Shown: positions 28,949-38,852, numbered from the stretch's first letter. The stretch is 64,000 nucleotides of DNA from Arenimonas sp049195245 (GCF_049195245.1 NZ_JBMIRR010000027.1:1178001-1242000), one strand, 5' to 3'. Numbers and translations are program-made. Notes: a model not told the origin generated them from the letters alone.

Positions 28949-29449
28949 TCAGCCGCCTTGGCTGCCCTGATCGTCATCCGCGGCCGGCGCAGGTTCGGCC
29001 GGGGCCGCTTCCGACGGGGTCGCTTCGGCCGCAGGCGCGGCCTTGCTGGCGGCCGGTTCGACGGCCGGGGCCACCGGCGCGTCGGCCGGGGCGTTGGTCG
29101 GCGCGACCGGGATCACCGGCACGTCGGAGGTCGGGGCCTTGCCTTCCGGCGCGGCGGGCGCGGCCGGCACGTCCGACATCACGCCCAGGTCTTCCTGACC
29201 GGGGGTGTGGACGATGGTGCGGGTGGCGTTCCAGGCCATGCCCAGGCTCATCAGGAAGAACACGACGGCCAGCCACTTGGTGGCTGTGGACAGGAAGTTG
29301 GCCGAGCCGCGCGCGCCGAACACGGTGGCCGAGGCGCCGGCACCGAAGCCCGAGCCCGCGGCGGCACCGGAGCCGCGCTGCATGAGGATGAGCACGATCA
29401 TGGCGATCGCGACCAGCACGTAGATGACACTGACGATGGTGAGCAGCAT
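28949..29449 (-). CDS. secG: Preprotein translocase subunit SecG with long Ala/Pro-rich tail
   Basis: 166 aa. The core (about 1-75) has two transmembrane helices separated by the cytoplasmic GFGAGASATVFGARGSANFL loop, as in SecG of the SecYEG translocon. The remaining 90 residues are Ala/Pro/Glu-rich (low complexity), absent from the 110-aa E. coli protein but common in high-GC relatives. Sits 11 bases after tpiA, the conserved tpiA-secG pair. Confidence 0.93.
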   Translation of the reverse strand: MLLTIVSVIYVLVAIAMIVLILMQRGSGAAAGSGFGAGASATVFGARGSANFLSTATKWLAVVFFLMSLGMAWNATRTIVHTPGQEDLGVMSDVPAAPAAPEGKAPTSDVPVIPVAPTNAPADAPVAPAVEPAASKAAPAAEATPSEAAPAEPAPAADDDQGSQGG

Positions 29450-29460
29450 GATGTGTTCGT

Positions 29461-30213
29461 TTACCTCGCCGCCGCGGCGACGATTGCCAGGAAATCCTGG
29501 GCCACGAGGGACGCGCCCCCGATGAGGCCACCATCGACGTCGGGCTGGGAAAACAGCTCGGCCGCGTTGGCGGGTTTGACGCTGCCGCCATAAAGCAGGG
29601 GCAGCGAGCCGGCGATTCTAGCATCGTGGGCCCGGAGTTCGCCACGGATGAAGGCGTGGACCTCCTGGGCCTGCTCCGGCGTGGCCGTGCGGCCGGTGCC
29701 GATGGCCCAGACCGGCTCGTAGGCCAGCACCGCGTCGGCGAAGGCGGCGATGCCCGCCAGGGCCAGCACCGGCTCCAGCTGGCGCTGGATGCACCACTCG
29801 GTCTGGCCGGCCTCGCGCTGGTGCAGGGTCTCGCCCACGCACAGGATCGGCCGCAGGCCGGCCTTACGGGCCGCGACGAACTTCTCGGCCACCAGCTGGC
29901 TGCTTTCCTCGTGGTACTGGCGGCGCTCGGAATGGCCCACCAGAGCGTAGCGGGCACCCACGTCCAGCAGCATCCGGCCCGAGGTCTCGCCGGTGTAGGC
30001 ACCCTGCTCGTTCACCCCCAGGTCCTGGGCCCCGAAGGCGAGGCCGCGCGGGCCGTAGGCGGCGACCAGCTCGGCCAGGTAGGGCAAGGGCGGCAGGATG
30101 GCGATTTCGACGCCCGCTGCGGCCGGGGCGGAGGCTACCGCATCGAGCAGCTGCCGCGCGAAGGCGCGGTCCCCGTGGAGTTTCCAGTTGCCGGCGACGA
30201 TCTTCTGGCGCAT
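29461..30213 (-). CDS. tpiA: Triose-phosphate isomerase
   Basis: 250 aa from ATG at 30213 (MRQKIVAGNWKLHG), with AGAGGA upstream. Interconverts dihydroxyacetone phosphate and glyceraldehyde 3-phosphate. Catalytic Lys11, His94 (LVGHSERR) and Glu166 (AYEPVWAIGTG) are present, with the C-terminal phosphate loop LYGGSVKPANA. Precedes secG. Confidence 0.97.
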   Translation of the reverse strand: MRQKIVAGNWKLHGDRAFARQLLDAVASAPAAAGVEIAILPPLPYLAELVAAYGPRGLAFGAQDLGVNEQGAYTGETSGRMLLDVGARYALVGHSERRQYHEESSQLVAEKFVAARKAGLRPILCVGETLHQREAGQTEWCIQRQLEPVLALAGIAAFADAVLAYEPVWAIGTGRTATPEQAQEVHAFIRGELRAHDARIAGSLPLLYGGSVKPANAAELFSQPDVDGGLIGGASLVAQDFLAIVAAAAR

Positions 30214-30255
30214 GTCGGTGTCCTCTGGCTCAGGCGCCAAGGATACCGCGCCCGG

Positions 30256-30678
30256 CTAGGGGCTGACGATGTCGCGGTGCATCGGTGCCAGCCGCACCAG
30301 CAGCCGGTTCTGGGCCCGTCGCGGGATGCCGCGCGCGTCCATCGCGTCCACCAGGTCTTCCACCAGCGCGTTGAAATCGGCCTCGGTCACCGCCAGCGTG
30401 GCGTGCGATTCGGCCATGGTCTTGCCGGTGTAGGTGCAGGGGCCGCCCACCTCCACGCAAATCTGCTCGACCAGGCGGTCATTGAGGTTGACCAGGTCCA
30501 CCTCGGCGAAACCTTCGTTGATGCGCGGGTCTTCGAGCACGCGCACCAGCAGTTCCTCGACCAGTGCCTCGATGCCTGCGCGTTCGCCGAATTGCTGGTA
30601 CAGGGTCTGGCGCGGCGTGCTGGCGCAGGCAGCCAGGGCCACCAGCAGGACGGTCAGGACGAGGTGGCGCAGGCGCAT
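30256..30678 (-). CDS. Group 1 truncated haemoglobin, lipoprotein form
   Basis: 140 aa from ATG at 30678. A signal peptide with lipobox LAAC (Cys18) is followed by a 2-on-2 globin of the TrHbN type: LYQQFGERAGIEALVEELL, DPRINEGFAEVD, GGPCTYTGKTMAESH with the proximal haem ligand His92, and a C-terminal helix. Exported globins with lipid anchors are unusual compared with the cytosolic NO-dioxygenase type. It is the last gene of a four-gene unit with DUF3034, GGDEF-EAL and cupredoxin-like genes, 11 bases after the DUF3034 gene. Function (NO/O2 binding in the envelope) is inferred. Confidence 0.85.
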   Translation of the reverse strand: MRLRHLVLTVLLVALAACASTPRQTLYQQFGERAGIEALVEELLVRVLEDPRINEGFAEVDLVNLNDRLVEQICVEVGGPCTYTGKTMAESHATLAVTEADFNALVEDLVDAMDARGIPRRAQNRLLVRLAPMHRDIVSP

Positions 30679-30689
30679 GCCGGGACCCT

Positions 30690-31556
30690 TCAGTAGCTCA
30701 GCTGCAGCGAAAGATAGGCGCCGCGCTGTTGGCGCAGGCCGGCGATGTCGCCCAGGTCGGCCCAGGCGGCCACCACGGCCACATGCTTGTTCGGGAACCA
30801 CGCCACGAAGGCATCGCGCCAGTCGTCCTCGGCGGCGAAACCCAGGTTGTCGGGCTTCTGGCGATACTCCACGCCCACCGCCCAGCGGGGATCGAGCATC
30901 ACCGCCGCCGAGCCCTCCCAGACCAGCGAACGGCCGCCATCGCGGTCGCCGCCGAAGCCCAGCAGGCCGGCCTGGTTGGCTCGGGTCGAGCGCAGGGTGG
31001 CGTTGAGCAGCAGCTGGTAACCGCCGGCCGCATCAAGGAACAGCTTGCTGGCACTCACGTAGACATCCGTGCCTTGGTCGTCGCGTGCGCCCACGGCCAA
31101 CGGCAGCGCGCCGTCGCGCAGGCGCTTGCGCTGCACGCCCAGGCTCAGCTGCGGCCAGCCGCCGTAGACGAGGTCGCCGTGCAGGCGCAGCTTGGCGCCG
31201 AAGATGTCCTGCTCCAGCGCGTCCCAGGGCAGCGACAGCCGGTCCTGCAGGGCGCCCAGGTCGAAGCGCTGCCGGGCGATGGACAGCTCCAGCCGATTGC
31301 GGAAAGTCCACGCGGCGCCATAGGCGTCCAGCGCGTAGTCGCCGGTATCCACGCGGGTGTAGAAGGCGGTGCCGCCGTTTTCGTCGCGCGTGCCATAGCC
31401 CGCCAGCACGGCCCAGGGCACGATGCCGCCGCCGGCCGCGCCCTCGACCTGGCTGGCGCCGCCGGTGGCCAGCAGCCTGCCCTCGCCCGCCGCGGCCAGC
31501 GCGGGCGCGAACATCAGCATGAGAACGAGGAGGATGGAATGCCTGACCCGGACCAT
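30690..31556 (-). CDS. DUF3034 family outer-membrane protein
   Basis: 288 aa from ATG at 31556 (MVRVRHSILLVLML). A signal peptide (cleavage near ALAAAGE) precedes a beta-strand-rich protein ending in tyrosine (LSLQLSY), as expected for a porin-like barrel. Recognisable DUF3034 segments are VEGAAGGGIVPWAVLAGYGT, RANQAGLLGFGGDRDGG and RWAVGVEYRQKPDNLGFA. No known activity. Gap of 32 bases from the GGDEF-EAL gene and 11 from the globin gene, so it belongs to the same operon. Confidence 0.85.
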   Translation of the reverse strand: MVRVRHSILLVLMLMFAPALAAAGEGRLLATGGASQVEGAAGGGIVPWAVLAGYGTRDENGGTAFYTRVDTGDYALDAYGAAWTFRNRLELSIARQRFDLGALQDRLSLPWDALEQDIFGAKLRLHGDLVYGGWPQLSLGVQRKRLRDGALPLAVGARDDQGTDVYVSASKLFLDAAGGYQLLLNATLRSTRANQAGLLGFGGDRDGGRSLVWEGSAAVMLDPRWAVGVEYRQKPDNLGFAAEDDWRDAFVAWFPNKHVAVVAAWADLGDIAGLRQQRGAYLSLQLSY

Positions 31557-31588
31557 GGCCGGAAAAAGACCACAAGCCGCCCCGCCCT

Positions 31589-33934
31589 TCAAGCCCCGAC
31601 CCCGGAAAAATCGCGGCACCAGTCCACCAGCGCCCCGCCCTCCAGCGGCGCGCTGAACAGGTAACCCTGCACCATGTCGCAGCGGTAGCGCTTGAGCAGG
31701 TCCAGGCTGATGTCGGTCTCGACGCCCTCGGCGATCACCGAAAGACCCATGTTGTGGCCCAGCTCGATGGTCGAGCGCACGATCACCGCGTCGTCGCTGC
31801 CTTCGGTCATCTGCATCACGAAGCTCTTGTCGATCTTGATCTCGTCCACCGGCATGCGCTTGAGCTGGGCCAGCGACGAATAGCCGGTGCCGAAATCGTC
31901 GATGGACAGCCGGATGCCGCCGGCGCGAAGCCGGTGCAACATGCGCACCGCGTAGTCGACGTCCCGCATCAGGGCGCTTTCGGTCACTTCCAGGATCAGC
32001 CGGGTCGGCGGCACCTGGTGCCGCCTCAGGCAGTCCTGGATGAAGTCGGGCAGGTCCGCGTCCATCAGGTCCATGGCCGAGAGATTGATCGCCATGCCCA
32101 GGTCCAGGCCCTGGGCGCGCCAGCGCTGGTTTTCCCGCAGCGCCGAATCAAGCACGAAACGGGTCAGCTCGTGCACGAAGCCGGAGCGCTCGGCCAGCGG
32201 GATGAACTCGTCCGGCGGCACCGAACCAAGCTGGGCGTGGGTCCACCGCAGCAGGGCCTCGACGTGGCGCACCTGGCGGCTGGCCAGGTCCACCTTGGGC
32301 TGGAACTTCAGGCCCAGCTCGCCGCGCGCGATCGACTGCCGCAGGTCGCCCATCAGGGTGAGCTGGCGCAGGTGCACCTCGTCGCGGCCGGGCTGGTACA
32401 CCGCCACCCCGGTGCGCGCCTGCTTGGCGTCGTACAGCGCGATGTCGGCGCGTCGCAGCAGGGTCTGGGCGTCGTCGCCGTGGTCGGGATGCAGCACCAT
32501 GCCGATGCTGCAGTCCAGGTTGATGCGGGTGCTGGGCAGGTCCAGCGGCAGCCGCAGGTGCTCGAGCAGCGACTGCGCGCGCCGCACGGCATGGTCGCGC
32601 TCCACGTCCTGCATCAGCACCATGAATTCGTCGCCGCCCAGCCGCGCCACCATGTCCTCGCTGCGCACGGCCTGGCGCAGGCGCTTGCCCACTTCCTTCA
32701 GCACCTGGTCGCCGAAGCCGTGGCCCAGGGTGTCGTTGATTTCCTTGAAGCGGTCCAGGTCCAGCATCAGCACCGCGCAACAGTGGCCGTCGGGAGGACG
32801 GATCGCGATGGCCTGCTCGAGCCGGTCGCGCGCATGGGCGCGGTTGGGCAGGCCGGTGAGGCCGTCGTGGTTGGCCTGGTGCAGGATGCGTTCCTCGCGG
32901 GCCGCGATGCCGCGCTGCATGTGGCCGAAGGCATTGGCCAGGCCAGAAATCTCGTCCTTGCCGGCGGCCTGGATCGGCTGGCTGTAGTCGCCGGACTGGA
33001 TGCGCTGCGCGGCTTCGGACAGCTGGCTGACCGGCCGGCTGATGCTGCGCCCGAAATACGCGGCCACCAGCAGGGCCAGCAGGCCCGCGAGACCCGACAG
33101 CAGCAGGATGCGGCCCTTGAGCGACGCGTACGGCGCCATGGCGCGGTCCAGGGACCCCTGCAGCACCACCAGCACGGGCGCAGCGGTGTCACCCGGCAGG
33201 GCCTGGGCAAGCACGAAGTACTGGCTGCCGCCCAACTCCAGCCCGTGCACGCGCTGGTCGGCCTCGATGCGTTCACCCGCGGTGCCGGCCAGCGAGGTGC
33301 GCGCGGCCGCGGGCAGACTGGAGCCATAGACCCGGAGACGCTCGCCCTCGCGCCGCACGAAGCTGGCGTCCAGGCCCGTCAGCGCGCGGTAGTCGCCGGC
33401 ATAGGCATCGCCGAAGGACGAGCCCAGCGCCACCCATGCGATCTGGTCGGGCGCCATCACCGGCAGCAGCGCGACCACGTGCAGCTCACCGTCCAGCGCC
33501 ACCACCGACACCGCGAAGCCGTCCTCGCGCGCCTGCCGCAGCAGCGGCGCCATGGCCTCGAGCTGGCGCTGGGCATTGGCACCGGCCAGGCCCGCGCGCA
33601 AATCACCTTCCGGACCCAGCAGCAGGGCGGCGTCGGCGCCGATGCGGCTGGCCTGGTTGCGCAGTGCCGATTCCATCGTGGCGCGGTCGCCGCTGGCCGC
33701 CGCGGCCTTGAAGCCGAAGTCGTCGGCCAGCACCAGCGCTGATTCCAGCAGCTGGCTGCTGCGGTTGTCGTAGAAACGCTGCCACACGCGCTCGCCCAAC
33801 TGCAGGGATTCCACCAACTGGCGGCTGACGCTGCGTTCGGTGGCCACGTGCACCACCGCGAACGTGGCGAGCTGGGCCGCCAGCACCAACAGCACCAGCA
33901 GCAGGAAGATCTTGGTCTGCAGGCGTGAACGCAT
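31589..33934 (-). CDS. Membrane-anchored GGDEF-EAL c-di-GMP signalling protein
   Basis: 781 aa. TM1 (about 8-30), a periplasmic sensory domain (about 31-272, Cache-like in size), TM2 (about 275-294), HAMP (about 295-347), GGDEF (about 350-515) and EAL (about 530-775). GGDEF is canonical (433-437), and an RxxD inhibitory site RSED (424-427) sits five residues before it. The EAL domain keeps EAL (559-561), INLSAMDLM, EVTESALM, DDFGTGYSSL, KIDKSFV and AEGVET, so both activities look possible. Its start overlaps the cupredoxin gene stop (TGATG). Confidence 0.93.
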   Translation of the reverse strand: MRSRLQTKIFLLLVLLVLAAQLATFAVVHVATERSVSRQLVESLQLGERVWQRFYDNRSSQLLESALVLADDFGFKAAAASGDRATMESALRNQASRIGADAALLLGPEGDLRAGLAGANAQRQLEAMAPLLRQAREDGFAVSVVALDGELHVVALLPVMAPDQIAWVALGSSFGDAYAGDYRALTGLDASFVRREGERLRVYGSSLPAAARTSLAGTAGERIEADQRVHGLELGGSQYFVLAQALPGDTAAPVLVVLQGSLDRAMAPYASLKGRILLLSGLAGLLALLVAAYFGRSISRPVSQLSEAAQRIQSGDYSQPIQAAGKDEISGLANAFGHMQRGIAAREERILHQANHDGLTGLPNRAHARDRLEQAIAIRPPDGHCCAVLMLDLDRFKEINDTLGHGFGDQVLKEVGKRLRQAVRSEDMVARLGGDEFMVLMQDVERDHAVRRAQSLLEHLRLPLDLPSTRINLDCSIGMVLHPDHGDDAQTLLRRADIALYDAKQARTGVAVYQPGRDEVHLRQLTLMGDLRQSIARGELGLKFQPKVDLASRQVRHVEALLRWTHAQLGSVPPDEFIPLAERSGFVHELTRFVLDSALRENQRWRAQGLDLGMAINLSAMDLMDADLPDFIQDCLRRHQVPPTRLILEVTESALMRDVDYAVRMLHRLRAGGIRLSIDDFGTGYSSLAQLKRMPVDEIKIDKSFVMQMTEGSDDAVIVRSTIELGHNMGLSVIAEGVETDISLDLLKRYRCDMVQGYLFSAPLEGGALVDWCRDFSGVGA

Positions 33935-34602
33935 CAGGGGTCCCGCTTGAGGCTGCGCAGTTTTTCCTGCAGCGCGCGCAGGCGTTCGCTGCCTTGCCGC
34001 AGCGGCGGCGCCGGGCCCAGGGCAAGGCTCAGATCCACCGGGACCTGGCCCGGGCCGATCACCACGTCCCGGTCAGCCAGGGGCGCCTTCTGTCGCGCAT
34101 GCCACACGCGCAAACGGTACTTGCCGGGCGGCGCGGCGACGGCGACGCGGCCCTGGGCGTCGGTCTTGCCGAAGTACGGCGTCTCCAGCACCACGATGTA
34201 GCCGATCATCCAGTCGTGGATGTTGCAGCCCACCACCACCACGCCCGGCCGGTCGAACAGCACCGGTGCCTGCGGCGTGCCCGAATACAGCGGCAGCTCG
34301 AAAGGCTTGGGCGCGGAGAAGGAATAGACCTGGTGCTGCACGGTGTCGCTGTTGGGGAAGCTGACCCGGGTACCTACCTGCACGGCCAGCACGCCCGGTT
34401 CGAAGGCGGAATTGCGCTGGTCCATGACGGCCTCGCCGCCCTGCAGCGGCACTGCCTCGGCATGCAGGCTGACCACGGCATCGGGAACGGGCGCCGGGCC
34501 GTCGCTTACTGCAATCTTGAGTGGCGCGGCCTGCACCGGCCCCGACAGCGCCAGAACAAACAAGAGCCCGGCGTACCCGCCGAGCCTGTGGAAAACAGCC
34601 AT
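33934..34602 (-). CDS. Exported cupredoxin-like protein ('methylamine utilization protein' type)
   Basis: 222 aa from ATG at 34602 (MAVFHRLGGYAGLL), with AGGGGGTG upstream. Signal peptide ends near PVQAAP. A blue-copper fold is indicated by a full ligand set His90 (TVQHQVYS), Cys126, His129 and Met132 in GCNIHDWM. A carboxypeptidase-regulatory-like segment follows (YFGKTDAQGRVAVAAPPGKY), then a coiled-coil-like C-terminus. Databases often label such proteins methylamine utilization, but no methylamine dehydrogenase is near. First gene of the four-gene unit; overlaps the GGDEF-EAL gene by one base. Confidence 0.85.
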   Translation of the reverse strand: MAVFHRLGGYAGLLFVLALSGPVQAAPLKIAVSDGPAPVPDAVVSLHAEAVPLQGGEAVMDQRNSAFEPGVLAVQVGTRVSFPNSDTVQHQVYSFSAPKPFELPLYSGTPQAPVLFDRPGVVVVGCNIHDWMIGYIVVLETPYFGKTDAQGRVAVAAPPGKYRLRVWHARQKAPLADRDVVIGPGQVPVDLSLALGPAPPLRQGSERLRALQEKLRSLKRDP

Positions 34603-34640
34603 GACACCCCCTGTGTCCGGCAGGCCCGGTCCAGGCCAGG

Positions 34641-34669
34641 TTCGATTAGCCCGCAGGCGCGGTGATAAT
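34641..34669 (+). promoter_or_regulatory. Possible promoter of the SDR gene
   Basis: A good -10, GATAAT (34664-34669), with a weak -35 TTCGAT (34641-34646) 17 bases away. It would give a leader of about 38 bases before the SDR start at 34714. It lies in the 111-base divergent gap with the cupredoxin-like gene. Confidence 0.35.
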
Positions 34670-34713
34670 GGCGCGAAGTCGGCCCTCCGCCGAGACGCCC
34701 GGAACCCAGAACC

Positions 34714-35520
34714 ATGACGCAGTCCACGAAATCCGGCCACGCCCTCGTCACCGGCGCCTCCAGCGGCATCGGCGCCGCGATCGCCCGCGAGTATGCCCGG
34801 CGCGGCAAGCCGCTGGTGCTGGTGGCGCGCCGCGCCGACCGGCTCGAGGCACTGGCCGCCGAGCTGTCCGCCCGCGTGCCCTGCGTGGTGATCGCCGCCG
34901 ACCTGGCCGATCCCGCCACGCCGGCGCGGTTGTTCGCCGATACCCAGGCGCGCGGGATCTTCGTCGACACCCTGGTCAACAACGCCGGTTACGGCGTGCC
35001 GGGCCGCTACCTGTCGGCCGACTGGAAGACCCACGCCGACTTCCTGCAGGTGCTGATGACCTCGGTGGCCGAACTCACCCACCGCTACCTGCCCGCGATG
35101 GAAGCGGCGCGCCATGGCCGCATCCTCAACGTGGCCTCGCTGGCCGGCCTGGTGCCCGCCACCGCCGGCCACACGCTCTACGGCGCGACCAAGCTCTGGC
35201 TGATCCGCTTTTCCGAATCGCTCGACCAGGAGATGCGCCCGCACGGCGTGCACGTCACTGCCCTGTGCCCGGGCATGACCTACACCGAATTCCACGACGT
35301 CAACGGCATGCGCGAGAAGGTGTCCAAGCTGCCCAAAGGCATCTGGCTGGGCAGCGATGACGTGGCCCGCCTGGGAGTGGACGCGGTGGAATCGGGCCGG
35401 GCGCGCATCGTCACCGGCCGCGCCAACCGGCTGATCGCGGCGCTGTCGAAGTACCTGCCGGACGCGCTGGCGCGGGCGCTGATCAGCTCGCGCTCGAAGG
35501 ACTTCCGCGACGCCGATTGA
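34714..35520 (+). CDS. Short-chain dehydrogenase/reductase
   Basis: 268 aa. Classical SDR: cofactor motif TGASSGIG (13-20), NNAG (89-92), catalytic Ser142, Tyr156 and Lys160 (YGATK). The arginine-rich VARRADRLEALAAEL after the second strand suggests NADP(H) preference. The C-terminus (about 225-268) carries a hydrophobic helix typical of membrane-associated SDRs. Substrate unknown. It stands alone on this strand, 9 bases from the convergent oxygenase gene. Confidence 0.9.
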   Translation: MTQSTKSGHALVTGASSGIGAAIAREYARRGKPLVLVARRADRLEALAAELSARVPCVVIAADLADPATPARLFADTQARGIFVDTLVNNAGYGVPGRYLSADWKTHADFLQVLMTSVAELTHRYLPAMEAARHGRILNVASLAGLVPATAGHTLYGATKLWLIRFSESLDQEMRPHGVHVTALCPGMTYTEFHDVNGMREKVSKLPKGIWLGSDDVARLGVDAVESGRARIVTGRANRLIAALSKYLPDALARALISSRSKDFRDAD

Positions 35521-35529
35521 GGCGCCGGC

Positions 35530-36483
35530 TCAGACCAGTTTGATCTCGCGCAGCCGCTCCATCAGGTACTCGTGCGAGGTGATGGGCGTCGGGTACCGGT
35601 CGGGATTTTCGGCCGTGACGCAGCCCGGCAGGGTCTTGATCAGGAAGTTCGGGTTGGGGTGCAGGAAGTACGGCGTCGAGTAGCGCGGCTTGCGCGCGGC
35701 CTCGCCCGGCGGATTCACCACGCGGTGGGTGGTGGACGGGTACACGTGGTTGCTCAGGCGCTGAAGCATGTCGCCGATGTTGACCACGATGGTGTCGGCG
35801 TCCGAGGTGAACGGCACCCACTCGCCCGCGCGCGAGCGCACTTCCAGGCCGGCGGCGCTGGCGCCGACCAGCAGGGTGATGAAGTTGATGTCCTCGTGCG
35901 CGCCGGCGCGCACGTTGGGAATGTCGTCGGCGGTGATCGGCGGGTAGTGGATCGGCCGCAGGATGGAATTGCCGAAGTTGGTCTTGTCGGCGAAGTAGTC
36001 CTCGGGCAGGCCGATGTGCAGGGCCAGCGCGCACAGCACGCGCGATCCCAGTTCATCCAGCGACTGGTAGAGGCCGTAGGCCACCTCCTTGAACTCGGGC
36101 ACCTCGGCCGGCCAGAGGTTGGGCGGCATCACGTCGGCATACTTCGAGTCGCGCGGGATCTCGCGGCCGACGTGCCAGAACTCCTTGAGGTCGAAGTGCT
36201 TGGCGCCCTTGGCCGTCTCGATGCCGAACGGCGTGTAGCCGCGCGCGCCGCCGATGCCGGGCACGTGGTATTGCCGCTTGGTCTGCTCGGGCAGCGCGAA
36301 GAACTGCTGGAACACGTCGTAGGCGCGGTCGATCTGCGCCTGCGGGATGCCGTGGTTGCGGATGCCCGCGAAACCCCACTCCCGGTAGGCCGCGCCCAGC
36401 TCGGCGACGAAGGCCTCGCGGTCGGCGGCGCTGGAGGGATGGCTGAAGCGCTGGATGTCGAGAGTGGGGATTCGGGCGGTCAC
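35530..36483 (-). CDS. 2-oxoglutarate/Fe(II)-dependent oxygenase (isopenicillin N synthase-like)
   Basis: 317 aa from GTG at 36483. N-terminal DIOX_N domain (about 5-120), then a double-stranded beta-helix. The iron ligands His196, Asp198 (AGAHEDINF) and His253 (STTHRVVNP) and the RxS co-substrate motif (Arg267, Ser269) are complete. Such proteins hydroxylate or oxidise small molecules; the substrate is not deducible. It lies downstream of glmM on the same strand with a 67-base gap, perhaps as a separate unit. Confidence 0.88.
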   Translation of the reverse strand: MTARIPTLDIQRFSHPSSAADREAFVAELGAAYREWGFAGIRNHGIPQAQIDRAYDVFQQFFALPEQTKRQYHVPGIGGARGYTPFGIETAKGAKHFDLKEFWHVGREIPRDSKYADVMPPNLWPAEVPEFKEVAYGLYQSLDELGSRVLCALALHIGLPEDYFADKTNFGNSILRPIHYPPITADDIPNVRAGAHEDINFITLLVGASAAGLEVRSRAGEWVPFTSDADTIVVNIGDMLQRLSNHVYPSTTHRVVNPPGEAARKPRYSTPYFLHPNPNFLIKTLPGCVTAENPDRYPTPITSHEYLMERLREIKLV

Positions 36484-36550
36484 GGCGGGATTCCGGGATC
36501 AGGTTGGGGGGAAGTCTAGGCCAGGCGCGCCGCGCCTGCCTTGACCGGAC

Positions 36551-37890
36551 TCAAACGGCGGCGCGCACCACGGTGGCCAGCTGGTCCAGCACCTGCCGCA
36601 TCAGCTGGTCGTCGTCGGCCTCGACGGTGACGCGAACCACCGGCTCGGTGCCGGAGGGACGCAGCACGAGGCGGCCACGGCCGACCAGGGCACGTTCGGC
36701 CTCGGCGCGGGCGGCCTGCACGGCGGCCGACTCCAGCGGCTTCACGCCGGCGGCCACGCGCACGTTGATCGTCTGCTGCGGCAAGGGGCGGTAGCCCTGC
36801 AGCGCCTGCGCCAGCGACTTGCCCTGCGAGCGCAGCGAGGCCAGCACCTGCAGCGCGCTGACAATGGCGTCACCGGTGCCGGCGCGGTCCAGGCACAGCA
36901 GGTGGCCGGAGGCTTCGCCGCCCAGCACGCCGCCGCCCTCGACCAGGGCCTGGTGCACGAAGCGGTCGCCGACGCGCGCGCGCACGAAGCCGATGCCGGC
37001 CTCGCCCAGCGCACGCTCCATTGCGTAATTGGTCATCAGCGTGCCCACCACCGCGCCGCGCAGGCGGCCGTTGGCGTGCCAGTGGTGGGCCAGCACGTAG
37101 ATCAGGCCGTCGCCGTCCACCAGCCGGCCCTGCCCGTCCACCATCAGCACGCGGTCGCCGTCGCCGTCGAAGGCGATGCCGAGGTCGGCGCCGGTTTCCA
37201 GCACGCGGGCCATCAGCGCCTCGGGATGGGTGGAGCCGACGCCATCGTTGATGTTCAGCCCGTCGGGCTCGGCACCGATCACGTCCACCTCGGCGCCCAG
37301 CTCGGTGAACACGCGCGGGGCGACCTGGTAGGTGGCGCCGTGGGCGCAGTCGAGTACCACCCGCAGGCCGTCGAGCTTGAAGTCCTCGTCCACGGTGGAC
37401 TTGCAGAATTCGGCGTAGCGGCCCAGTGCATCATTGACGCGCGAGGCCTTGCCCAGGCGCTCGGAAGGCTGGGTGCTGAAGTCGCGCTCCAGCTCGGCCT
37501 CGATCGCCAGCTCGACCGCGTCGGCCAGCTTCTCGCCCTGGGCCGAGAAGAACTTGATGCCGTTGTCGTAGTGCGGGTTGTGCGAGGCGCTGATCACGAT
37601 GCCGGCGTCGGCGCGCAGCGAGCGCGTCAGGTAGGCCACCGCAGGCGTGGGCATCGGGCCCAGCATGCGCACGTCGGCGCCCGCGGCCACCAGGCCCGCC
37701 TCCAGCGCCGCCTCGAACATGTAGCCGGAAATGCGGGTGTCCTTGCCGATCACCACCGTGGCCTGGTCCCTGCCCTCGCCCACCAGCACGCGACCGGCGG
37801 CCGCGCCCAGGCGCAGCATGAAATCGGCGGAGATGGGCCACGTACCGACCCGGCCGCGGATGCCGTCGGTGCCGAAATACTTGCGGCTGC

Positions 37891-37894
<4 letters not shown>
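36551..37894 (-). CDS. glmM: Phosphoglucosamine mutase
   Basis: 447 aa. Converts glucosamine 6-phosphate to glucosamine 1-phosphate for peptidoglycan and LPS. The phosphoserine loop is ISASHNPHYDNGIKF (Ser104), the metal loop is AFDGDGDRVLMVD, and the phosphate-binding loop is RPSGTEPVVRVTVEA near the end. The start overlaps the accD stop by four bases (ATGA), so the two are translationally coupled. Confidence 0.96.
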
Positions 37895-38778
<884 letters not shown>

Positions 38779-38852
38779 CGAGCCACCGGTCTTGTTCGGG
38801 TCGTGAAGTTTAGCCCGAAAGGCCGGGGCGGGAAGCCCGGCCCGGCCGCGGT

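Noticed and set aside
33934..34602. Involvement of the cupredoxin-like gene in methylamine metabolism.
   Set aside because: The name is common in databases for this protein type, but no mau genes, amine dehydrogenase or related maturation genes occur in the window.
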